Shown in pieces: positions 56,041 through 64,000 of a stretch of DNA of 64,000 nt. The first letter of the stretch is position 1. Every line of letters starts with the position of its first letter. Both the position numbers and the translations under genes were made by a program. A model generated the notes under the pieces. That model was not told where the DNA came from, ran no database searches, and was given only the letters and a program-made list of their open reading frames with translations. The stretch comes from Buddleja alternifolia (Eukaryota; Streptophyta; Magnoliopsida; Lamiales; Scrophulariaceae): assembly GCA_019426215.1 (NCBI GenBank), contig CM033399.1, positions 36,403,022-36,467,021 on the forward strand, in the 5' to 3' direction.

Positions 56041-56297
56041 ACTCCTCAGGAAGGGATCCCAGCAACATCAGAGCCAAATCCTTCTCATCCAAATTTTCGT
56101 TCTTTTTCCTCTATATCATTTGGTTTCTTTTCTTCAATAGCTAAGTATAGACCTTGTTGAAAGAGTGTGTCTACAACTTCGCTTTGCCACATACCAAAAT
56201 GGCATGTGCCATCAAAAGACTCCACTGCCAATCGCGTATTCGCCATAGTGGTTCTCGCCCAAATGGACGACGACGATGCTTTTGAGCTGCCTTCCAT
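56041..56297 (-). pseudogene. Copia gag N-terminus, truncated
   Basis: The ATG at 56297 starts a Tnt1-like gag with MANTRLAVESFDGTCHFGMW and LFQQGLYLAIEEK. After about 70 residues it jumps to a distal gag segment (LALMLLGSLPEEFEF) in another frame, showing an internal deletion. The zinc knuckle and protease are missing. Confidence 0.82.
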
Positions 56298-56420
56298 TTT
56301 TTGTTACAAATTATTCTTCAAGAGCCCTCCAAATGCGAAAGCCAAATAGCCCGAGAAAACTTTTCTAATGTGGAAGATCAGATTAAACTGCGACCACAGA
56401 GCATACTCAGAATACCCGAG

Positions 56421-56431
56421 CTCTGATACCA
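56421..56431 (-). other. Primer-binding site of copia element
   Basis: TGGTATCAGAG on the minus strand, two bases inside the 5' LTR, is complementary to initiator tRNA-Met. Confidence 0.92.
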
Positions 56432-56433
56432 CT

Positions 56434-56940
56434 TGTTGTGGAACTCAGAGTCATATTCCACCAAATATAAAAATAGCGAGGGAAATATTGTACTAGAAAA
56501 CCACACTAGATTTAATTCCCAGGAAAGATTGGAGGCATCACAACGGTCGCGCTTAAAACTCAATCTCCTCGACAGAATTAACTAGACGTATTTAATAGCA
56601 CAATATAACACTACAACTATAACTAACAATGGCTACTTGAAGAATAGCACAAAATAAAGAACACCAAATATAACGAGGTTCGGCTAATTTAGCCTACGTC
56701 CTCGGACCCCACCAAAATATTTCACTACACAAAAGAAAGGACCAAAAGTGAAATGTACAAAACTATAGAGGAGAAAAGAAGAATAGCCAAAGATGAGAGG
56801 CTAAAGGATATCAAACAACTAAAGGGTGGATCCCGTTTTATAGGAAAAGGGATGGCCGTTTACAAAATTCTTCCTATGTGGAGCAAATTGCTCTTTCATT
56901 ATCAAAGGAAAATGAGTCATTTTTTCACCACAATTCAACC
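56434..56940 (-). repeat. 5' LTR of copia element
   Basis: 507 bp, collinear with 51757-52263 with 13 single-base differences counted by eye and no indels. One difference is the last base (CAACC for CAACA). Confidence 0.95.
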
Positions 56941-56945
56941 GTCTA

Positions 56946-58419
56946 TACATATAAAATCGTTGCTGACAAACTTTAAGGAAACAAGGCAGTTGAATGATGA
57001 AGAATGATAAATCAAATTTAATCAAACTTTGTAAATATTCTATAGTGACGGCAATGCAAGCCTTCGTCGTTTCTTGGTCTTCATTCTTTTTTTTTTGGTC
57101 TTAAACTATCTTGACTTTGGCCCAAAAGTCTGTGAATTTCCTTTTTTAAAAAACTTTTATGTAAATATTTCCAACAAGTGTGTGTTACGGCATTTTATTT
57201 AATCTTGACTTGTATGATGGAGGTTATGGCCAACAGCCATTGTTGAATTTTAGTATCCCCAGACATTATTTGCTATCATTTACATGTCTGAACTTTGAAT
57301 TCATAGAAGCAAATGTAAATAAATTTAGAGACGTCGATTTCCGTTGAAGAGAGTAACAAATATTTTTCCAAATCTCTATCCTATGTCAAATGAAATAGAT
57401 AAAAGGTAAATTACATCAACCGCATCTAAAGTTAGATCAAATTGAAAAACTCTCCTCTACATGGGGTAAATTTCATTTTTATAATTATATTATTTTTAGA
57501 TTTTGGTCCTGTTTTTTTCATTTTACAAAGTTATCCTGTAGCTTTTAATAATTGGCAATTTTAACCCAATTTTGACCAGAATTTTGCATGTGGCGGTCAC
57601 GTGATCAAGTGAATTGGGGATTCTTTTTTGGAGGAATAATTGTCCATTTGGCTGCCAGCTGAATTAAATTACTCAAAATGCAAAAATATGAAGCTATTAT
57701 TTAAAATCAATGGTCCACACTTTTTCTGATCATCATTTATCCAAATCAACGGTCAATATTTTTCCAAAAAATACAAAACAAAAGAAATATTTTTCACATA
57801 AAAAGTCAAAAAAATTCAACAAAATAAAACAATATTCCAAAACAACTCAACAAAATAAATAAAAATAAAAAATAATTCAGAAAAATCAGAAAAAAGAAAA
57901 AAAAAAAGTCAGATCTGGATCACGGTGGTTGACGATGGCTGGTGAGGGATGAATTAGGCCGCACATGGGTGTTTTGGACGAAAAATTAAGGTTCGTGTGA
58001 CAATAAGTATAACCTTTCTAATTTCTTAGATCAAATCTGATTAAGATATGTATTTCTCAATGTATAATCTTTCTATAAATATTAAAAAATTTAAAATGGT
58101 TAAAAAAACATCTCAGTTATAGGATAAAATCATTAAAAAAAATTAGTCCAAATTAGGTTTGAGCAAATATAAGTGATTAATTAATTACATGACATGTGAT
58201 TAGGTGAATTCAATAAGATTGATCCTATATAAAATCTTCCAAATACATTACTTGTAGATCGTTTATACTTTTCATGAATTACAAAGTATTCTCAGGGAGT
58301 TGGGGAAAGTTATTATTTAGCTTAAAGAACATTATAGCCAGTTAATTAAGATCGGTAAAAAAATTATTAAAGAAGTGGACTGACTGAATTAATATTTGCT
58401 CCATTTATGTACTTCACTT
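56946..58419. other. AT-rich intergenic DNA
   Basis: No gene recognised. Contains the second copy of a dispersed repeat at 58010-58292 and an A-rich patch (57780-57905). The last five bases before the next LTR are CACTT. Confidence 0.5.
58010..58292. repeat. Dispersed repeat, copy 2 (matches 40880-41168)
   Basis: Shares TAACCTTTCTAATTTCTTAG, then AATCTGATTAAGATA, GGTGAATTCAATAAG and GTATTCT in the same order and orientation as copy 1, with many substitutions and small indels. Confidence 0.7.
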
Positions 58420-59190
58420 TGTAACTCACGAATTGCCTACGAGGGGTGAATTAGGTATTTAAAATTTTTACAACGAAACTTAATAAGTACCAAAATTAAA
58501 ACTGAATAATACTTTTTATTGAAAGATAAACGGTGGAACATATAAATTCCGAAACAGGTTCCAGAAGGAAACTAAAAAATAGATAATGTTATCTAAAGGA
58601 AAATAACAAACACACTCGATATGAGGATTGAGTAACGCTCAAAAGATCCTACAGACTAGGTGTGGAACCAGATGAAATTTTCGCACAACTACTCTAATGG
58701 ATTACAAAGAGACTTGACTCCAAAAACTCCTCGCTAATCACTCATGTTTGATAATTGGAACTCTGAAGCAGCGACTGGTACTTCTTCTTCCTCACTGGAA
58801 CTGAAGATTGTACCTAACAAGAAATTACTCGTAATGAGTGTAAGCTAAAGAATACTTCAGAATTCGTGCTTTAATGAGTACAAAACTGCCAGTATTTATA
58901 AGAGAAGAGATTAGAGAAAGTATATGCAGATTTGGAGAACGGCTCTTTCTATGTATAAGCTTAACGGATACTTTCCAATTGCTAAGCGATTTTTATGCAA
59001 TTAAAGAAGATAGGATTGATTTACTTCCCTTTTCAGGAGATGGCTGATTTAATGATATTGCTTTCCTTTGATTACATCATTTCCCTTAAGTGCATCCTGC
59101 GAAAAAAGGAAAGGCAAGAATAATTATGTTAAAATGAGATTTCCTTGTCATTGTCAAAATTAGTCCGATTGCTTTCCAAAAAGGTCAACA
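58420..59190 (-). repeat. 3' LTR of SIRE-like element (about 771 bp)
   Basis: On the minus strand it starts TGTTGACCTTTTTGG directly after a strong polypurine tract and is proposed to end GTGAGTTACA. The outer end rests on TG...CA logic only. Confidence 0.65.
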
Positions 59191-59205
59191 ATCTCCCCCT
59201 TTTTG
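59191..59205 (-). other. Polypurine tract beside the 3' LTR
   Basis: CAAAAAGGGGGAGAT on the minus strand, directly before TGTTGACC. Similar GGGGGAGA motifs recur at about 59268, 59300 and 59450. Confidence 0.8.
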
Positions 59206-59431
59206 ATGCTGGCAAGGAATCGAAAGAGATAAGAAATATAGTACCGAGAACTCCCCTTGGATAGAATTTCTCCCCCTGCATGTTAAAAAAATGCGTAAGT
59301 TTTCCCCTTGCATGTTAGAACTGTCATAAAAAAAATTGAATAACCAGATAGTTATAGATCAAGATAGATTGTTTATGCAGGACAAAAGAAACAGCCACAA
59401 GTTTTGTGTTTAAACAAACTACTAAAATACA

Positions 59432-60777
59432 CTACGCTACTACTAATTCTCCCCCTTCATCGTCAAAAAGACCTAGGAGGGGAGCTTCCCCACTTCTTTT
59501 CCAGTTTCTTGAGCGAGGAGAGGCACTCTTGAGCTTAGAGCGAACAGAGTGGATGGACCGAGATATGTTATGATTGGAACTTGTGGAACTTGCACCGGGA
59601 ACAGAAGAAGGTCCATCAGAAACCGAATCATCAGAGTTGGAACCAGATGCCTGACGAGCTGTAGTTTGACGAGTACTTGGACGTCTTGGAGGAAGATGAC
59701 GATTTTTATCTGTGGTTTTGAACCACTCACCTGTTTCAGAAATATCAAGACGAATTTTACGAAGACAATGCATATCAACCATTTTGTAGTCAGATGGAGG
59801 TTCATTGCAAGCTTCAGGAAGAAGGATTCCCTCACATTAAAGGAAATGAGTAAGAAGCATGGCGTAGGGAAGATTCTTGGAAGGGTGTTCGTAAGACATG
59901 ATCATGTACCGTAAGATAAGATACCCGACATCCGCCTTTTGGCCTGTGACAACCACGTAGAGCAAAAAGACCATCAACCGATTCATATCGGTAGTGTGTC
60001 CACCGTTGAGTATAGATCCAGAGAGCAGAGACATGGTGATGAGTTTGTGGAGGAAGTGAGGGATAGAGAGGTTGTTGAGAGCACCACCACCAGAGAGTTT
60101 ATAGTCGTGACCATTCCAAAATGGGAATAAACATCATCCACATTAAAGCAAGTAAAAGAACACCAGTTGTTCATATCAAAAAATCGAACACCATCATATT
60201 CTAAGTCCAAAAGAAAATTTATTTTTTCGGGAGTAAAAGTAACTTCTGTACCAAGAATGTAAGACTTAACAAAAACATCTTGTTCATCTTAAGAAATATG
60301 ATACCAAAAGTTTTCATAAAACAGTTTAACTGCCAAAGGATATGCTGGAACATCAATCTCCATTATCTTATCCCACCCCATAATAGAAGCCCAATCATGA
60401 ACAGGAGAGGGGGGCATTTGAAGAAATTTAATAGACCTTCCTCGATTAAGCTTCTTGTCTTTAGTTTTGGTCCTGAAGATTTCTTGAGCGTCGTCGTTGA
60501 AGAATAAGAGTTCTGGATCGATGACTAAAAGATCAGTGGTATTGATTTCATCAGTAGTGTAGATGGTGACAGAGGTTCCAGATGTGTGATTTTCGGAGGG
60601 ATTTTGGTTAGGGTTTCTGATTTCAGAGTTAGGGTTTCTATGAAGGCGAGCCAGAGGTATTTGTGAGGAAGTGTTTGGATTTTGAGTAGATGGTGGAGAT
60701 GAAGGTAGAGATTTCATGGATGTTGCTGGTGGAGAAGTTTTGGGATGAGAGGATTTTGTGGATTTCTTCTTCGCCAT
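59432..60777 (-). pseudogene. Extra (env-position) ORF downstream of pol, decayed
   Basis: From an ATG at 60777 (MAKKKSTKSSHPKTSPPATS), a Ser/Pro-rich N-terminus leads to DLLVIDPELLFFNDDAQEIF and DVPAYPLAVKLFYENFWYH, then a stop at 60289. The frame resumes with FLLDLEYDGVRFFDMNNWC. After a shift near 60090 come LITMSLLSGSILNGGHTTD and YVVVTGQKADVGYLI, and after a stop near 59835 a Ser/Arg-rich tail (59432-59782). The layout resembles the putative plant transposon protein domain. Position matches the envelope-like ORF of SIRE elements, but no signal peptide or membrane segment is evident, so envelope function is not supported. Confidence 0.6.
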
Positions 60778-60938
60778 TGTTGAGTGAAAATCGGATGAAT
60801 ATTGTTCTGAAGAATTTATATCGACAGAGTAGAAAGAATTGTGATCGATTAAATAAAGTAACTTACCTTTTGCAGTTGATTTGCACAATCTCCGAAAAGA
60901 TCACCACTTACCGAGGACAAAGTGGAGAAGGGAGGCAG

Positions 60939-61391
60939 TTATATATGACAGACGGCCAGTTGATGTGATTTTTGAAAGAGATTTGATCCCACTTTATAAA
61001 ATCTTTTTGAGGAAAAAGCAGGAAAAATTTTAATTGCTATAACCGAGAGGATAAGTTTGAATTCCAAGATTTTCCTTAATTTTGAAAATTGGTAAACGCC
61101 CAATGGTTTTGTAAAAATATCAGGCAATTGAAAGCTTGAAGTAACAAATTTTATTTGAACATCCTCTTTTTGAACATGATCCCGAATGAAGTGATATTTT
61201 ACTTCTATATGTTTGGTACGAGAATGGTGTACAAGATTTTTGGTGATGCTAATAGAACTCGTGTTATCACAAAAAATTGCAATTTTATCAAAATGAAGAT
61301 TGTAATCTTGCAGCGTCTGTTTCATCCATAAGAGTTGAGCGCAACAGTTACCAAGAGTCATATATTCAGCCTCAGTGGTTGAAAGAGCCAC
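60939..61391 (-). pseudogene. SIRE-like RNase H, end of pol
   Basis: MALSTTEAEYMTLGNCCAQ, then IAIFCDNTSSISITKNLVHH, RTKHIEVKYHFIRD and LPDIFTKPLG are the classic copia RNase H and pol terminus, here with the catalytic E and D visible. It follows a broken stretch (61392-61696), so it is cut off from reverse transcriptase. Confidence 0.88.
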
Positions 61392-61696
61392 AACATTTTG
61401 TTTCCTACTAAACCAAGCTACTACGCTTTTGCTAAGAATTTGGAAAGTTCCATAGGTACTTTTCCGGTCAAACTTACAACCAGCGTGGTCCGCATCAGAA
61501 TATCCGATGAGGTTAGAGCTGGCAGTAGTTGGGTACTAGAGGCCAAAATCAACAGTTCCTTTTAGATATTTCAAAATCCGTTTGACCGCAATAAGATGAG
61601 ATTTTTTGGTTCAGATTGGAACCGAGCACTCAGGCAAGTTGCAAACATGATGTCTAGATGACTAGCAGTTAAGTAAAGTAAACTACCAATCATACC

Positions 61697-62086
61697 TCAA
61701 AAGTGTTTCTCATCAGTGGATTTACCAGAGTCATCTTTATCAAGTTTTGTGGAGGTGCAAATGGGAGTTGCCACTGGATTGCACTCATTCATTTGGAACT
61801 TCCGAAGAAGCTCCCTTGTATACTTTTCTTGAGAGATGAAGATACCAGTAGTCGTTTGTTTCACTTGAAGACCAAGAAAATAGTTCAGCTCTCCCATTAA
61901 GCTCATCTCAAACTCATGCTTCATTTCTTTTGAAAAATTCTCACATAAAACATTGTTAGATGAACCAAAAATGATATCATCCACGTATATTTGTACCAAT
62001 AAAAGATCATTTTTGTGATATTTTATAAACAGAGTGGAATCAATAGTGCCCATGGAGAAACCTTTATCAATAAGGAATTTACTCAA
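61697..62086 (-). pseudogene. SIRE-like reverse transcriptase, central part
   Basis: Contains IDSTLFIKYHKNDLLLVQIY, the catalytic YVDDIIFGSSN, FEMSLMGELNYFLGLQVKQ and YTRELLRKFQMN. The upstream part (62087-62660) is recognisable in pieces (for example an LYGLKQAPRAWYE-like stretch near 62090-62130) but carries several stops. Confidence 0.88.
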
Positions 62087-62710
62087 TCTTTCGTACCAGG
62101 CTCGTGGAGCCTGTTTTAACCCATAAAGAGCCTTTGATAGCTTGAAAACATGTTTTGGAAAATCACTGTTTGTGAAACTAGGAAGTTATTCAACATATAC
62201 CTCTACATTTATGAAACCATTTAAAAAGGCACTTTTAATGTTCATTTGAAAGAGGGTGAATTTCTTAAAAGCAGCAAAAGCAAGAAGCATACGAATAGAT
62301 TCAAGTCTAGCTATAGAAGCGTATGTTTCATCGTAGTCTATATCTTCTTCTTAACTGTAGCCTTTTGCTACCAGTCTAGCTTTGTTCCGAATAACCTTAT
62401 CGTTTTCATCGAGTTTGTTTCTGAAGACCCATTTGGTACCAATGACTGGATGATCAGTGGATCTTTTTACTAAAGTCCAAACTTGATTCTTTTTTAATTG
62501 AGCAAGTTTTTCCTCCATAGCTTTTATCCAGGATTCATCATTTAAGGCTTCATCAATGTTTCTTGGTTCGGTAAGAGAAAAGAACGCACATCTACCACTG
62601 TTGGGAGCATTTGTCCCATCTTGCTTTAAACTGAATCTGGTAATAATTCCAGCATTTAGATTTCCTAAGATGACATCTGTTGGATGACTAGAAGCATGCT
62701 TGAATTTTCT

Positions 62711-63658
62711 CTATCTGGAAGTTCCAGATTCGGATGGTGCTTCCAACTCCTCTTCATTGGCGGAATCATTGTTGATGTTATTATCTGTGATTGGAACTTC
62801 CGAATCTTTTGGTGAAGTATTAGAGTTTGTACATATAGAAGTACCAATAATACCTGCAGGTTCTGAGCTCAAAGATTCTTTAGCTGTGGAAGGGTTAGTT
62901 TCATCAAAGGTAACATGCATGGATTCCTGAATAGTTCTTTTGCGTTTATTGAAAACACGATAAGATTTGCTGCGAGTAGAGTAACCCATGAAAATTCCTT
63001 CATCAGCGTTGGAATCAAACTTTGTTAAATATTTTCTATCATTCAGGATAAAACATTTGCATCCAATGACACGAAAATAGGATATGTTCGGAACTTTATC
63101 ATACCATAATTCAAAAGGGGTTTTCCTAATTAATGGGCTTAGAAATACTCGATTTGAAACATAACATGTAGTGTTCACGGCTTACCCCCAAAAGACGGTA
63201 GGCAAGTCATATTCATGAAGAATGGTTCTAGCCATTTCTTGTAAAACTCGATTTTTCCTTTCTACAACCCCGTTTTGTTGAGGGATCTTAGGTGAAGATA
63301 AATTATGATTGTATCCATTTTCTTCACAGAAGATAGTGAAGTTGTTTCCCTCAAATTCAGTGCCATGATCACTACGAATGCGTTTGATGGAAATTTCCGT
63401 TTCATTTTGCAAACATTTAGTGAAGGGAATGAAAGAATCCAAAGCTTCATTTTTGTGGGCTAGAAAAATTACCCAAGTGAAACGAGTGTAGTCATCTACA
63501 ATTACAAAGGCATATTTCTTACAAATGGAGAAGTTCCAAAGGGCTGGAGGTAGAAATATCGTACTTTGGTTTGAAAGAACTTTTGACCTGTTCCCCTTTC
63601 TGAGATGCATCACAAATCTTATTTTTAATAAAAGAAATTTTGGGAATACCTCTGACAA
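62711..63658 (-). pseudogene. SIRE-like integrase, broken by a stop
   Basis: 63182-63658 holds the catalytic core: IVDDYTRFTWVIFL, IRSDHGTEFEGNNF and QQNGVVERKNRVLQEMAR, with the three acidic residues retained. A TAA at about 63180 separates it from the C-terminal part (62711-63178), with FELWYDKVPNISYFRVIGC, IFMGYSTRSKSYRVFNKR and HVTFDETNPS. A Ser/Glu-rich linker toward reverse transcriptase follows. Confidence 0.9.
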
Positions 63659-64000
63659 GATCCTATTTGGATAGATGAGTGAGAAGCTTCATGTTAGCAT
63701 GTCCCATCCTTCGGTCCCAAATCAAAGTACCATCATCTATAGCTACCAGACACTTGACATCTTGTTTGGTAAGTTCATCAAGATTTATACAATAGATGTT
63801 TCCATCACGAAAGACATTAAAGATTAATGTATCATTTTTCATAATTGAGCTAGAGTTGGATAAAATTGAACTTGGTAGCCCTTGTCACAGAATTGGCTAA
63901 TACTAAGAAGATTATGTTTCAAACCTTCTATCAAACATACTTCCTCAATAATGGTGGATCTATTCTTACTAATGGATCCCTTACCTATAATGCTTCCTTT
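63659..64000 (-). pseudogene. SIRE-like GAG-pre-integrase debris at window edge
   Basis: In broken frames one sees LIEGLKHNLLSISQFCDKGY and a CDASQKGEQ piece leading into integrase, which is the region between protease and integrase. Several stops are present. Confidence 0.7.

Larger units (their letters stand above)
51757..56940 (-). mobile_element. Ty1/copia element, both LTRs present, internally deleted
   Basis: Two 507-bp LTRs (51757-52263 and 56434-56940) and a 5-bp duplication GTCTA (51752-51756 and 56941-56945) bound the element. A tRNA-Met primer site lies at 56421-56431 and a purine-rich tract beside the left LTR. By eye the LTRs differ at 13 of 507 positions (about 2.6%), so the insertion is fairly recent. 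Most of gag, the protease and RNase H are deleted, and a gypsy solo LTR sits in the reverse transcriptase. It is non-autonomous. Confidence 0.96.
58420..64000 (-). mobile_element. SIRE-like Ty1/copia retrotransposon, runs off right edge
   Basis: On the minus strand, right to left: GAG-pre-integrase debris, integrase (62711-63658), reverse transcriptase (61697-62086), RNase H (60939-61391), an extra ORF downstream of pol (59432-60777), polypurine tracts and the 3' LTR (58420-59190). An extra ORF after pol is the hallmark of SIRE-type elements. All coding blocks are broken by stops. Gag and the 5' LTR are outside the window. Confidence 0.88.

Noticed and set aside
59432..60777. Retroviral-type envelope gene
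   Set aside because: Position fits the env-like ORF of SIRE elements, but no signal peptide, cleavage site or membrane anchor is visible; annotated only as an extra ORF.

Overview
The window is nuclear DNA of a flowering plant. It has intron-bearing plant P450 genes, archaeal-type RNase H on an L1-like LINE, plant CACTA, Mutator-like and Tourist elements, and copia retrotransposons primed by initiator tRNA-Met. The two P450 types (CYP71D-like and CYP76-like) and the general look suggest an asterid, perhaps Lamiales; that is inference only. Nothing bacterial or organellar is visible.

Most of the 64 kb is transposable elements, many nested. From the left: a decayed copia element leaving the window (1-3105, minus); an almost complete L1-like LINE (about 4397-10892, plus); a Mutator-like Pack-MULE (11781-13146) carrying three exons and two introns of an AGO4-clade Argonaute gene; a decayed CACTA element with a broken tnp2 transposase (about 13936-20086, minus), abutting the 3' half of an Athila-like Ty3/gypsy element (20087-24817, plus) whose LTR holds a MULE (23098-23994); another MULE (25819-26727); and a 7.5 kb CACTA-like element (27944-35465) with GAGACGG subterminal repeats, an F-box pseudogene between two long direct repeats, a Tourist MITE, and the last exon of a Transposase_24 gene. 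A further MULE (36689-38224) contains a Tourist MITE.

The only host genes that look intact are two cytochromes P450 in divergent orientation: CYP71D-like (38474-40059, minus) and CYP76-like (48212-50136, plus), about 8 kb apart. Each has two exons and all the P450 signature motifs. Plant CYP71D and CYP76 enzymes often work together on terpenoids, so this may be the edge of a specialised-metabolism cluster; no terpene synthase is in view. Five pieces of one TAGTGACAA-type CACTA MITE family lie around them, one inside the CYP76 intron.

Right of the P450s are a structurally complete but internally deleted copia element (51757-56940, minus; LTRs differ at 13 of 507 positions) with a gypsy-type solo LTR inserted in its reverse transcriptase, and a SIRE-like copia element (58420 to beyond 64000, minus) with an extra decayed ORF downstream of pol. 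The most distinctive items are the AGO4-carrying Pack-MULE, the F-box-carrying CACTA element with its duplicated terminus, and the P450 pair.
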